A stretch of DNA of 64,000 nucleotides, from NCBI RefSeq assembly GCF_005116575.1, contig NZ_SWCN01000003.1, positions 308,497-372,496 of the forward strand. Reading direction: 5' to 3'. Below the pieces are notes generated by a model. That model saw nothing but the letters and a program-made list of their open reading frames with translations, did no database searches and was not told where the DNA came from. The stretch's first letter is position 1; each line of letters begins with the position of its first letter. The stretch is from Desulforhopalus sp. IMCC35007. GTDB lineage: Bacteria; Desulfobacterota; Desulfobulbia; Desulfobulbales; Desulfocapsaceae. This document shows, one piece after another, positions 8,080 to 16,986 of the stretch. The position numbers were made by a program, and so were the translations under genes.

Positions 8080-8982
8080 ATGGATCTCGTCCGTAAATGG
8101 GTTCAAGCCCTGGTTTTTCTTCTTACAAATGGGTTCTGGAGTTTTCCGGTTACAAGAGGGATTTACCAGGGCCCTCTCAAGGTGCTTTGTTCGCCAGGAC
8201 TTAACTGTTACTCCTGTCCGGCCGCGACAACGTATTGCCCTCTTGGTGCCTTGCAGCAACTCCTGGCTGGGATTCGGATGGCCCTTGAGAGCGGCCAATT
8301 ATTTGTAGGGTTTTATGTAGTTGGCACCATGGGGGTAATCGGCAGTTTTGTTGGCAGAATGGTTTGTGGGTGGGCCTGCCCATTTGGACTTTTACAGGAG
8401 CTTCTTTTTAAAATTCCTTCACCTAAATTTAATATCTGGCGTCACTTGCGCTATATAAAATACGTCCTTTTGGTTGTTATGGTCATCCTTTTGCCCCTTT
8501 TTGCACTTGATGAATATGGCCTTGGGGCTCCTTCCTTTTGCAAGTATTTCTGTCCAGCTGGTACACTGGAAGCCGGTTTCCCAATGCTTATTCTACAGCC
8601 AGGACTTCGAGCAAATTTAGGTCTGATTTTTGTAATCAAGGTTCTTTTCCTCATTCTCTTTATTGTCTGGTCCGTTTTAGCCAGTCGCCCTTTCTGTCGA
8701 ACGTCCTGTCCTCTTGGAGCCTTTTACGGCCTGTTCAATAAAATCAAACTGGTCAGGCTGCGACTTGATCCAGTCAGATGCACCAATTGCGCAGCCTGCC
8801 ATGATGTTTGTCCTATGGGGGTGCGCTTCAATGAAGCACCTGACGATATGGAATGCATCTCCTGTTTTGCCTGTAGCAAGGTGTGCGCGTATAATGCGAT
8901 CAACATTGAAATCGGCGGGGTCGAAATTACAAAACAACCGACTCGGGGGGCTACGCCCAAACCCCAGAAAATTTTGCCCTGA
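8080..8982 (+). CDS. NapH-like polytopic 4Fe-4S membrane protein
   Basis: About 300 residues. It has NapH/CcoG-like membrane helices with several Cys-Pro motifs (NCYSCPAATTYCPLGALQ, VCGWACPFGLLQEL, CKYFCPAGTLE, CRTSCPLGAFYG). A C-terminal ferredoxin domain carries two 4Fe-4S sets (CTNCAACHDVCPMG and CISCFACSKVCAYNA). The start ATG 8080 follows CTGAGG and overlaps the preceding gene region. With TlpA and the CXXC peptide it probably forms a membrane electron-transfer module to periplasmic thiols. The last ~15 residues (TRGATPKPQKILP) coincide with a repeat-like DNA end (GGGGGGCTACGCCCAAACC), so the natural C-terminus may be altered. Confidence 0.88.
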   Translation: MDLVRKWVQALVFLLTNGFWSFPVTRGIYQGPLKVLCSPGLNCYSCPAATTYCPLGALQQLLAGIRMALESGQLFVGFYVVGTMGVIGSFVGRMVCGWACPFGLLQELLFKIPSPKFNIWRHLRYIKYVLLVVMVILLPLFALDEYGLGAPSFCKYFCPAGTLEAGFPMLILQPGLRANLGLIFVIKVLFLILFIVWSVLASRPFCRTSCPLGAFYGLFNKIKLVRLRLDPVRCTNCAACHDVCPMGVRFNEAPDDMECISCFACSKVCAYNAINIEIGGVEITKQPTRGATPKPQKILP

Positions 8983-9444
8983 TTTTGGGTCCTGGCGTTT
9001 ACCATTGCAGGTCGCTACAGCTACCTGTTCAATTGTGTATCTAATAGATTGTCAAGTATGCTTCTCATTGATGAACGTAAAACTTCAATAGAAGGAAGTT
9101 TTGTGTAACCAGAAATCCGCCTAAAACCAGCGGAAGGAAATAGAGCTCCCGGTAAATAATATGATGATATATCTGGCTATATTAAGGAGTACGCCTGACA
9201 TCCGACATTGAACTAGGAAAAAAAATACAATTACAATATGTTATTGTGTGGTAATCTTGCTTTTATGTCGGCTAATCACCGTACTTCTTAATACTGCGTT
9301 GAATAATGGAGGGATGCTATAGCCCCCACCAGTATCACTATGAAAAGGATTTTAATATTTGATTTTTTAGCACGAGGTTCCTCTTCATGAACATATCGAG
9401 GTTTTTTATTGATCATTTATAAGTCATTACAGATGATTGATATT
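8983..9444. other. Intergenic region between convergent transcription units
   Basis: About 460 AT-rich bases. I see no gene. A G/C-rich end at 8945-8963 and GCTATAGCCCCCACC at 9313-9327 are weakly inverted with respect to each other and could bound a degraded ~380-bp element. Confidence 0.35.
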
Positions 9445-10170
9445 TCAAAATAATCGGTCTGCATCTTTCTGCTGAAACCCTCGCTGTATAATTTTATCAG
9501 CTGTCGACTTTATATCATATGGAATGCGTTTTGCTTCCAAGCTGTTTAGAATGGTATCCCAAATTACATACCCTGCTCTTGAATCACCGTCCCTTGGCTG
9601 CCCAACGCTACCGACATTGACGATGTAACGGATATTCCCTTCAAGTTTAACTGGAAGATCGTTTAACTCATGAAAGCTCACCGCTTCGCCATTGTAGCTG
9701 ATTAACATCAGTTTATGCGTATGGCCAGCAAAGGCTATTGTATTATTGTAAGATTTAAAAATATTTTTTATTCCACGATTCGACAGGTAATTCAAGTAGG
9801 TATCGCATGAGGCTGGAGGACACCCGTGCACAAAAAGTGCCATATTGAAAAGTCGAAATTCTGGAAGTTCCGAAAGGTATGTAAGCAATGAAGGTGTTAA
9901 GAACCTCATGGTTTGTTCAAGGGATTTACGAGCATCCGATTTGAAATAATGTCGGAGTGTTTTATCCAACGCTGCCTGTTCGTGGTTGCCAAGAATATCT
10001 AAAATATCCCGATTTTTAATTAGTGTCAGAACTTTTTCTGGATCTGGGCCATAGCCAATGCTATCTCCCAGGTTAATTATACGGTCAATATAAGAATCGT
10101 CGATATCCCTCAAAACTTCCTCGAAAGCTTCAATATTTCCATGGATATCTGACATCACTGCTATTCTCAT
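9445..10170 (-). CDS. Calcineurin-like metallophosphoesterase
   Basis: 241 residues with the ordered metallophosphoesterase motifs: D-x-H (MSDIHGN, residues 7-10), GD (NLGDSIGYGPDP, about 35), GNHE (DILGNHEQAA, about 60), a His in LFVHGCPP (about 114) and GHTH (IAFAGHTHKLML, about 148). These ligate the bimetal centre of YfcE/ApaH-like phosphodiesterases or phosphatases. It is encoded 17 bases downstream of a Ser/Thr kinase on the same strand, so protein or small-molecule dephosphorylation opposite the kinase is a plausible role. The substrate is not identifiable. Confidence 0.88.
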   Translation of the reverse strand: MRIAVMSDIHGNIEAFEEVLRDIDDSYIDRIINLGDSIGYGPDPEKVLTLIKNRDILDILGNHEQAALDKTLRHYFKSDARKSLEQTMRFLTPSLLTYLSELPEFRLFNMALFVHGCPPASCDTYLNYLSNRGIKNIFKSYNNTIAFAGHTHKLMLISYNGEAVSFHELNDLPVKLEGNIRYIVNVGSVGQPRDGDSRAGYVIWDTILNSLEAKRIPYDIKSTADKIIQRGFQQKDADRLF

Positions 10171-10187
10171 CGGCAGACCTTTAACAA

Positions 10188-12152
10188 TCAGTTTTCGGAT
10201 ATAGCTGTCTTAACTGTCCTGAAACCAACTTCCTCAAAACCTTCCCATGGGAAACGAGACACCACCGATGGCGGAGAGTTATCCTCTTTTATATGGGCTT
10301 CCAAGGTGCCAACAACAATAAACAGATTGTCTTGTAATTTGTCTTTTGAAATATTCGACAAAGTTCGAAGTCCCCATTCGCCGATGCCCATGTTTAGGGC
10401 ACGAACACCGAATTCATTCTGTTTGAAGAATACGGCTGGAGGAGGTTCTTTCGATGTGTTGCTAGTGGTTCTCGTGATTTCGCTGTCGGTTCGATCCTTT
10501 TGGTCGGTAATTAATTTATCTTTATGCCAATCACTTTCCATCATGTTGTTCATCATGCCTTCTATATTTATTGAATTCGAACCGATAGTTTCGGCAGCGG
10601 CTCCGTTCAAACTAGATTGAGGACTGGCAGCTCCTTTTATAGTTGCATAGAGCCATTCCGTTTCGTTCGGTAACCGTCTGTCGAAAAAGTTGGCAAAAGC
10701 AGCTGCTCCAAATCCGGTCACACGAAGTACAGGTCTGGAAGCATATGCAAAGTCAACCACATGAAACTCACCATTTTGGTATTCAATCGGTTTATAGCCT
10801 TCACGCACTTCGCCTAAAAGATACCAATTCGCACCGTCACCTTTTACAACACCATTATCCAGTTTGATTCTGGATAAATTGTGATTCAGGAATTCAACAA
10901 ATTGTTGATTGGTTACCAGGAATTCATCCATGTAAAACGAGGCTATCTCAATCTGCTGGCCTGAGACCGCTTCTAAAGTTGTCGGCATAACAAGCCTGCC
11001 TTTCGGTATCAGGTGCTGTTTGTCCATGTGTTCTTTGTTTTCACTATTGCTTGCCACATTAGATGTTAATTCCTTACCATCTTTTGTTAGTTGAATAATT
11101 TCTTGCGGATGTTTGCTTACAGGTTGGCTTGTTCCACCAAAAATATGCCAGAGGGTCATGAGTGCAACGGAAAGTGTTGCTGTAATAATGCCCACCCAGA
11201 TCCACTTTGGATTTGAAAAGAACTTCGCGTTTGGTCGTTTTTCAGTGGTTTGTGATTGTTTTCCTTCAGATTCATCATCTAATAATAGTTCAACAAGTTG
11301 ATTCCGCAGATCTGTTACTGAGTTTGTTCTTTCAGAAAGCTTCTCTTCTGTGGCTCCAGCAATGATTCGATCCAGTCGTTCAAAAAAAGAAGATTCAGTT
11401 TGTGCAAGGTGAGCGCTATGAAACGGAATAGTCTTGGTCTTTATTTTTCCGTCAACCACCTCATAGAGTATCTTTCCAAGCGAATAGACGTCAGATCTGT
11501 GATCCGCTCTTTTAAAATCCAGAAAATGCTCAGGAGACATGTAGTGAGGTGAACCTTTTACCTCAATTGATTGGGTTATCGGTTTTGACCTGTGTGATCT
11601 CACTAACCCAAAATCTGCTATCTTTGGGGTGTCGCGGTCCATCAGTATGTTTTCTGGTTTTAGATCTCGATGCACGATACCGCTGTCATGCAAAGCTTGA
11701 ACGCCTGAGAGTACCGGTAAAAAAAAATTTAGAATCCAACCCTTAAGATCATCCTTTTCAGGATAAAAGCCTTCCTCAGACATCGTGGCACGTAAAGTCC
11801 CTCCAGGTATGTATTCCATGGCGATATATTCGACCGGTGTATCGACACCGCACATTTCTACGGTAATAGAATTGTGGTCATAGACCTGTATGACATTTGG
11901 GTGACTAATCTGAGCCATTGATTGCACTTCCCGCCTAAATCGTTGGGCTAAAGTCTCAACATCTTCGTCACCATTGTCAGTAGCTTGGAGCCACTCTCTT
12001 GAAATAACCTTTATCGCGACCTCACGATTAAGGTTATTCTGATGGGCTCGATACACCTCGCCCATTCCTCCTCGATCAATGAACTCAAGAATGACCCATT
12101 TCTGGTCAAGTACATCGCCGATTTTCAATGTGTCTTTGCAAGTTGTCATCAT
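10188..12152 (-). CDS. Membrane Ser/Thr protein kinase with C-terminal FGE-sulfatase-like domain
   Basis: 654 residues. The Hanks-type kinase domain covers about 15-290: glycine loop DRGGMGEVYRA, Lys in VAIKVISREW, catalytic loop VHRDLKPENIL, DFG in IADFGLVRSH and SPEHF in place of APE. A transmembrane helix follows (WIWVGIITATLSVALMTLW, about 320-340). The outer part (about 380-650) resembles the formylglycine-generating-enzyme/SUMF1 fold (IEIASFYMDEFLVTNQQFVEF, RRLPNETEWLYAT). The catalytic cysteines of true FGE are not evident, so this part is probably a ligand or sugar/lectin-like sensor. The arrangement suggests signalling from the periplasm to cytoplasmic targets, paired with the adjacent phosphoesterase. 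Confidence 0.9.
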   Translation of the reverse strand: MMTTCKDTLKIGDVLDQKWVILEFIDRGGMGEVYRAHQNNLNREVAIKVISREWLQATDNGDEDVETLAQRFRREVQSMAQISHPNVIQVYDHNSITVEMCGVDTPVEYIAMEYIPGGTLRATMSEEGFYPEKDDLKGWILNFFLPVLSGVQALHDSGIVHRDLKPENILMDRDTPKIADFGLVRSHRSKPITQSIEVKGSPHYMSPEHFLDFKRADHRSDVYSLGKILYEVVDGKIKTKTIPFHSAHLAQTESSFFERLDRIIAGATEEKLSERTNSVTDLRNQLVELLLDDESEGKQSQTTEKRPNAKFFSNPKWIWVGIITATLSVALMTLWHIFGGTSQPVSKHPQEIIQLTKDGKELTSNVASNSENKEHMDKQHLIPKGRLVMPTTLEAVSGQQIEIASFYMDEFLVTNQQFVEFLNHNLSRIKLDNGVVKGDGANWYLLGEVREGYKPIEYQNGEFHVVDFAYASRPVLRVTGFGAAAFANFFDRRLPNETEWLYATIKGAASPQSSLNGAAAETIGSNSINIEGMMNNMMESDWHKDKLITDQKDRTDSEITRTTSNTSKEPPPAVFFKQNEFGVRALNMGIGEWGLRTLSNISKDKLQDNLFIVVGTLEAHIKEDNSPPSVVSRFPWEGFEEVGFRTVKTAISEN

Positions 12153-12274
12153 TTGTTTAAGTGGTAATCCAGCTTAATCGCTTTCCCCGCACCGAACTTG
12201 CACAGCTCGTTGTTAAGCATCAAGTCGAACGGCGGGGGAAATGTTTACCTAATGCAATCAACTGCTTATTACCA

Positions 12275-12300
12275 GGCTGGCTCTCCTCAGAGAGCCAGCC
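12275..12300 (-). terminator. Hairpin downstream of the Gly-rich protein genes
   Basis: GGCTGGCTCT / AGAGCCAGCC, a perfect 10-bp stem with a 6-nt loop, lies beyond the stop of the gene at 12383-12751. There is no long T-run on either side, so it is either a weak intrinsic terminator or an RNA 3'-end stabiliser. Confidence 0.55.
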
Positions 12301-12382
12301 TTCCCCTGTCTCAGTTTTTACATTGCAAAGGTAAAAAGAGAAGGACGTCCACAACTAATGTGTCAGGTTAGCACCGCCCTCC

Positions 12383-12751
12383 TTAATCATGACCACCCCC
12401 GCCAGAACCGCCAGAACCGCCGGAGCCACCATGACCACCAGAATCACCAGAATCACCGGAATCGCCAGAACCACCATGACCACCGGAACCGTCTGATCCT
12501 CCTCGTCCAACTGAATCATCATGCATGTTGTTGTTCATGTTGTTAGTGCTGTTTACCGCTTCTTTAGTGCGGTTTTCAGCACGTAACGCTTCCGCCGAGT
12601 TCGCAGATTTAGGTTTACTATTTCCCGTATCATCTGCAGCCGATGAAACCGACGGCCGCTCAGCTTGAGTTGCCGCAGACACTATTACTGCCGGTGCAAT
12701 CATTCCAACCGACAATGCCAGTACTACCATAGCGTAATATTTTTTATTCAT
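12383..12751 (-). CDS. Short secreted Gly/Ser/Asp-rich protein, paralogue of the upstream gene
   Basis: 122 residues. The signal peptide (YYAMVVLALSVGMIAPAVIVSA) is nearly the same as that of the gene at 12952-13860, and both share a SAEALRAENR/ADALRAANR segment and the terminal GGSGGGGHD. The middle of the longer paralogue (coiled region and 'GWGQVGHELGVHP' motif) is missing, so this looks like an internally deleted duplicate. The last ~45 residues are GSGD/GGHG repeats, probably disordered, with His/Asp that could bind metal. Function unknown. It follows the sigma-factor operon on the same strand. Confidence 0.7.
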   Translation of the reverse strand: MNKKYYAMVVLALSVGMIAPAVIVSAATQAERPSVSSAADDTGNSKPKSANSAEALRAENRTKEAVNSTNNMNNNMHDDSVGRGGSDGSGGHGGSGDSGDSGDSGGHGGSGGSGGSGGGGHD

Positions 12752-12951
12752 ATCTTGTACTCCATGTTAGGATTGTTTTTCAAGGCACTGAAAATCAGCA
12801 CCCCTTTTGATAGGTTGATTTTTCCATTGTCAAAGTTTCGATTGGCTCTGGCTCATCAAACCAACTGACGCCGACTGAGCCGTTCGCTATTTCTTCTACT
12901 CACACTGTGATTGCCGTGCGCAGAGAATGGGCAATTGATTTTGCATGCTCT

Positions 12952-13860
12952 CTAATCATGACCACCCCCGCCAGAACCGCCGGATGACCCTCCGTGGTCA
13001 CCCCCGGATGATCCGCCTGACGATCCACCGGATGACCCGCCGTGGTCGCCGCCAGATGATCCGCCTGAACCGTTAGAATCACCACTGTTTCCTGAGTGAT
13101 TGTTATTGTCATTACCGGAATCGTTTCTATGCCCACTATTGTTGCTCCCCATAGTGTCTTGCTGCCCACTGCGGTGGTTCATGCCACCAGCACCGGATAT
13201 TCCACCGGTGTCTCGATTACTCCCTGTCCCCGAGTTGTGAACGCCGGATTGAATCCCTACTCCATGACCTTGAGACGAACCAGACGCCATATTTATTGCC
13301 GTTGCCTCTCTTAGTTCACGTGCATCCACACCACCGATATGAGTCGGTCCTGTTGCCATTCCTTCCTGATGCTTTGATTTCTCACCGCTATGTCCAGATC
13401 CGAGCACACCAGGATGCACACCGAGTTCATGTCCAACCTGCCCCCAGCCCATGCCGGAATCATGCATGGAGGCAATATCAGCTTCACTCACTCCGCTTAT
13501 ATCTGCTAGTTCGCGCATATAGCTCCCTTCTGCTTTTTCCAGCCCCACCCTGGCAGCAGCCATGGCGCTCTGGTCACCACTCTTCATCGTCTTTGCCATA
13601 GTTTCCTGGGCTTTTTCCACCTCACCCAGAGAATTTTTCAAAGAATTATTACTCATAGCCGCCTTTTCGGCCCGATTTGCAGCCCGCAGGGCGTCGGCTG
13701 GATTATGAAACGCAGGTGTCTCATTCTCCAAATCCTTTACTGCCATCGAGGTTGACTGCGGCGTATCTGTGGTTGCCGCAGACACTAGAACTGGCTGCGA
13801 AATCATTCCCACCGACAATGCCAGCAGTACTGCTGCGCAATATTTCTTTTTCTTTGTCAT
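12952..13860 (-). CDS. Secreted protein with Gly/Ser-His-Asp-rich tail, third gene of the ECF sigma operon
   Basis: 302 residues. It has a signal peptide ending ...VLVSAAT, a predicted helical region (about 55-130) with ALRAANRAEKAAM and VGLEKAEGSYMRELADISG, and then the motif MGWGQVGHELGVHPGVLG (about 138-155). That motif recurs in uncharacterised secreted proteins and looks like a short helix-turn element. The rest is low-complexity GGSSGGDHGG repeats ending in GGGGHD. Its ATG overlaps the stop of the preceding TPR gene (ATGA), so they are co-translated. I do not recognise a known function; a regulated surface or matrix protein is plausible. Confidence 0.75.
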   Translation of the reverse strand: MTKKKKYCAAVLLALSVGMISQPVLVSAATTDTPQSTSMAVKDLENETPAFHNPADALRAANRAEKAAMSNNSLKNSLGEVEKAQETMAKTMKSGDQSAMAAARVGLEKAEGSYMRELADISGVSEADIASMHDSGMGWGQVGHELGVHPGVLGSGHSGEKSKHQEGMATGPTHIGGVDARELREATAINMASGSSQGHGVGIQSGVHNSGTGSNRDTGGISGAGGMNHRSGQQDTMGSNNSGHRNDSGNDNNNHSGNSGDSNGSGGSSGGDHGGSSGGSSGGSSGGDHGGSSGGSGGGGHD

Positions 13861-14990
13861 ATTCTGTTCTCCTTTTTCTCATTAAGTTCCGGAGCACTGA
13901 AAATCAGTACTCCTTTTGGTAGATTAACGTTTTCCTTGTCCATAGTCGCCATTGGCTCTGCTTCACCAAACCAGCTGATACGAACAGGGGTTTTATCTGG
14001 TCCGGCAGCCTCTTCGGTTATTGCATTACGTAGAGAACTGGCAACCTGTTTGGCCTGTTGAGCATTATCCTGCATGAAAACCACAATATTCAACTCACCC
14101 TGCGAGCGTTTATCAAATTGGCGGACAAGATAATTAATTTCTCTCTCCTGTCCGGAACCTTGAGTGTCGAGTAATTGCTCCTGATTAAGAATGATGGTTC
14201 TATATCCAAGTTGATAACTGCGATAGCTATAATCACCAAGTTCGTGGAGGTGCTGAAGTGCCTGATATGAAGAGGTTCCTGTCCGGTAAGAGTTGAGATA
14301 TCTCTTCCAAGCTTCGGCCTCTGCATCACGATTACCCTGCAGATGTAAAGCAAGTGCCAGGTTGTAGAGGGCTGTTTTTTCCACCGGATCACGATCTAAG
14401 ACTTGGCCATAGAGCTGTTCGGCTTGGGAAAGCTGACCATTTTGCAATAGATTATTGGCAAGGTTTAACCGGGCTGGTAGTAAATCCGGTCTCTTGAGAA
14501 TCAACCGTTGATAACTCTGCTGTTCCTCATTAACATCGCCGAGCGCACGATGTGCTGCCCCCTGCCAGAGGGTATATTGGGGATTATCAGGTTGCAACAT
14601 TTCGGCACGACGTAAGGCATCCAATGCCTCTGCAGCTTGACCTGCTGCCAGCAAGCTTCGGCCAAGATAGAAATATGCTTCGCCATTCATGTTCTGCTCA
14701 GCTACCGTCAGCTTAACAGGAGGAGCTGCATCGCGGTGTAAAAGCTGGTCAAACTGCATGCCTCCGAAAAAAACCAGAATCAGGCAGGCTGTACCTACAG
14801 CAGTGCGAAAAGGGGAGAAGGGCTGCGCCCAACCCATGACGATCAACCGGCTCATACGTCTGAACCATGGTTCTTTTCTTTTCGGTAGAGCAGCCATTAT
14901 TCTTTTCTGCAAATCAATCGGCGGTCTCCTGCCGGGCAGATATCGAAGTCCATGTTCAAGCTGCGACTGTTTCTTTGACTGTTCGTTCAT
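13857..14990 (-). CDS. Membrane TPR protein, probable anti-sigma or stress-sensor partner of the ECF factor
   Basis: 377 residues. The N-terminal ~80 are cytoplasmic (LRYLPGRRPPIDLQKRIMAAL), then one transmembrane helix (FRTAVGTACLILVFFGGMQF), then about four TPRs (AYFYLGRSLLAAGQAAEALDAL, ARLNLANNLLQNGQLSQAEQLY). A C-terminal module (GDYSYRSYQLGYRTIIL ... NIVVFMQDNAQQAKQVASSL) is shared with the lipoprotein at 15699-16670. The start overlaps the end of the sigma gene by about 35 bases. Position and topology fit an anti-sigma factor lacking the classical zinc motif, but this is inferred. Confidence 0.75.
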   Translation of the reverse strand: MNEQSKKQSQLEHGLRYLPGRRPPIDLQKRIMAALPKRKEPWFRRMSRLIVMGWAQPFSPFRTAVGTACLILVFFGGMQFDQLLHRDAAPPVKLTVAEQNMNGEAYFYLGRSLLAAGQAAEALDALRRAEMLQPDNPQYTLWQGAAHRALGDVNEEQQSYQRLILKRPDLLPARLNLANNLLQNGQLSQAEQLYGQVLDRDPVEKTALYNLALALHLQGNRDAEAEAWKRYLNSYRTGTSSYQALQHLHELGDYSYRSYQLGYRTIILNQEQLLDTQGSGQEREINYLVRQFDKRSQGELNIVVFMQDNAQQAKQVASSLRNAITEEAAGPDKTPVRISWFGEAEPMATMDKENVNLPKGVLIFSAPELNEKKENRI

Positions 14991-15540
14991 GTCGTTCTCC
15001 TCCCAAAACAGACTTCATCTTGTCAAGCCCACGCGCTATCCGCATCTTTGCCGCACTCTCCGAAACTTTAAAAATATCAGCTAATTCAGTAATAGATAAC
15101 TCTTGCTGGTAGCGCAATAAAACCATTTCTCTCGTTATATCCGGAAGCTCGTCAAGGGCCCCATACAAGCTTTGAGCCTCTTCCTGGTCAAGCAACTTTG
15201 TTTCTTGTTGCGAGCCGGTTTCGGTTATCGGGACATCCCATCGCAGCTCAGCCAATTTCCGCCGTTTTACCGAATTATTCCGCTGCCAATCCTTGACCCT
15301 GTTTACAGCCAAGGTATACATCCAGGGGAAAAATCTCTTATTGCTGTTAAAAGAAGCCAGCCTTTCATATACACGAAGAAAAACATCCTGGCTCAAATCG
15401 GCAGCCTCCTGCTCGGAGCGGCAATATCTGTACATAAGGTTATAAACAGGCCGTTCATAGCGTTCGACAATTTCGGCATAGATCTGTACCTCTCCCTTCA
15501 GTATAAGATGAACGAGGTCTTCATCACTTTCACTCTTCAT
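14956..15540 (-). CDS. ECF-type RNA polymerase sigma factor
   Basis: 194 residues. Region 2 includes YNLMYRYCRSEQEAADLSQDVFLRVYERL and FFPWMYTLAVNRVKDWQR. Region 4 includes LPDITREMVLLRYQQELSITELADIFKVSESAAKMRIARG, a helix-turn-helix for the -35 element. It directs transcription of a small regulon, probably including its own operon (TPR membrane protein and Gly-rich secreted protein downstream). The length is normal for the family. Confidence 0.93.
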   Translation of the reverse strand: MKSESDEDLVHLILKGEVQIYAEIVERYERPVYNLMYRYCRSEQEAADLSQDVFLRVYERLASFNSNKRFFPWMYTLAVNRVKDWQRNNSVKRRKLAELRWDVPITETGSQQETKLLDQEEAQSLYGALDELPDITREMVLLRYQQELSITELADIFKVSESAAKMRIARGLDKMKSVLGGERHERTVKETVAA

Positions 15541-15698
15541 GCTTTTCCCTTCCTTGTCTTCCGTGTTTGACTATGCTTTATCCTTCTGTACGATCGTCAC
15601 AGGAAAACGACACATATTTGCTACCTGATTTAGTCTGAGATTCTGGTTTCTCATGGAAACCAACCTTTTTTCTTTTTGCTGAGGCGACTGTTCTCTCC

Positions 15699-16670
15699 CT
15701 ATTTGGTAAGAAAAAACTGTACCGATTCGGGGTTCTTAAATTTCTTTCCCTGGATTTTCACAATTTCCGGCTGATCAAACCAACTGATGCCAATTCTGTC
15801 CTTCGTCAATCCAGGAAATTTTACCAGCAGATATTTTTTGATACTGTCGGCTCGAGATCGGGCAAGCTTTTTGTTGTTTTCCTGATACACAATCACCTGC
15901 AGTGTCCCTTTGCCAATATTTGATGCCGTTGCACCAACAACATCAAGTGAGGGTGATGAACTTGCAGCAAGTTTTTCGGTAAAAGGTTCAAACTCGATTT
16001 TTTTCAAGGTAATCGTACGGCCCCCAAGGAAATGGTTGCGATAAGAGAAATCTCCTAACAGGTTTAAATGGTCGGTTGCCTGGATTGCCAAATCCCCGGA
16101 TGGATAGTTGGACAGATAGGCCAGCCAGTATGCTTTCTCCTCTGGTGTCTTGAGTAGTCGGGTGATTAACGCCCTGTTGTAAAGTGCTGAGGGGCTGTAC
16201 GGCGAAATTTTCAGGACTTTCTGATAGGTGGCAAGAGCAGCTTTATACTCTTTTGCCTTGAGTTGATTGTGGCCAAGATAGGTCAATGCTTGTAAGTGTT
16301 TTCCGTTGATCTCCAACACCTTTTGGTAACTTTTACGCTCCTGTATACTTTCCCCAAGCTCACCCAGCGCTACTCCATACCAGAACAGGTAATCGGTGTC
16401 CGTCTTCTTGAGTGATGCCGCCTTTTCCAGGTACGGCAAGGCCTGTTGCGGTTTGCTTTGGGCAAGAAGAAAACGGCCTAAATAATAATTGGCAAGCGGG
16501 TCGCTGGCGTTTTGAGCGACAGCTTCGCGAAAGGTCACCTCGCCCTGCTCGTAATCTTTATTTTCTAAGTATCGGTTGCCCTGAAAACTATTCTTCATCA
16601 TCTGTCCTACCGAACAGCCGCTAAGTACGAAAACAAGGCTCACTACAGAAATGAAATGTTGGAAACGCAT
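15699..16670 (-). CDS. TPR lipoprotein with OmpA-like C-terminal region
   Basis: 323 residues. The signal peptide has the lipobox VLSGC. Roughly four to five TPRs follow (ANYYLGRFLLAQSKPQQALPYL, ALTYLGHNQLKAKEYKAALAT). The C-terminal ~110 residues contain LQVIVYQENNKKLARSRADSIKKYL, like the helix of OmpA-type peptidoglycan-associated domains, and GISWFDQPEIV. The same C-terminal arrangement occurs in the TPR gene at 13857-14990, so the two are paralogous sensors or scaffolds in the envelope. GGAGAAA precedes the ATG. It lies 158 bases upstream of the sigma gene and may share its regulation. Confidence 0.75.
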   Translation of the reverse strand: MRFQHFISVVSLVFVLSGCSVGQMMKNSFQGNRYLENKDYEQGEVTFREAVAQNASDPLANYYLGRFLLAQSKPQQALPYLEKAASLKKTDTDYLFWYGVALGELGESIQERKSYQKVLEINGKHLQALTYLGHNQLKAKEYKAALATYQKVLKISPYSPSALYNRALITRLLKTPEEKAYWLAYLSNYPSGDLAIQATDHLNLLGDFSYRNHFLGGRTITLKKIEFEPFTEKLAASSSPSLDVVGATASNIGKGTLQVIVYQENNKKLARSRADSIKKYLLVKFPGLTKDRIGISWFDQPEIVKIQGKKFKNPESVQFFLTK

Positions 16671-16986
16671 AGTTTCTCCAATCTTTTTTAAAGGTTATCC
16701 CCTGCCTGGAGCGGATGCGTGGTTTAAGGAGGGGTGTTTTTATGATACTCTGTGGTAATATGTACGGATGGGTTCAAAGAACGTCACAATGAGTATCACA
16801 GTGTTTTGCCACCCACTCGCCTTAGGCAAATGAGATTAAGGCCACTGCGCAAACAGGACAATTTACGTTTTCCTGTTGCTGGTTCTTGTCGTGAATGGCT
16901 GTAATTAAGGGTGAAAACTTATGTATGGATAGAACTTGGAAAAGATCAATGAGGCACGGTTTCAAATGACATGCTGAGATGCACCA
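16671..16986. other. Intergenic region
   Basis: About 315 bases upstream of the lipoprotein gene and downstream of the SHOCT gene. It probably holds the promoter of the lipoprotein gene. No gene or strong repeat is visible. Confidence 0.4.

Noticed and set aside
8945..9327. A second complete inverted-repeat element
   Set aside because: The ends agree only over about 8 bases plus scattered positions, too little to call an element.
12383..13100. CRISPR-like or microsatellite array in the GGCGGTT/CCACCG repeats
   Set aside because: The repeats are in frame and encode Gly/Ser/His/Asp tails of two secreted proteins; there are no spacers of constant length.
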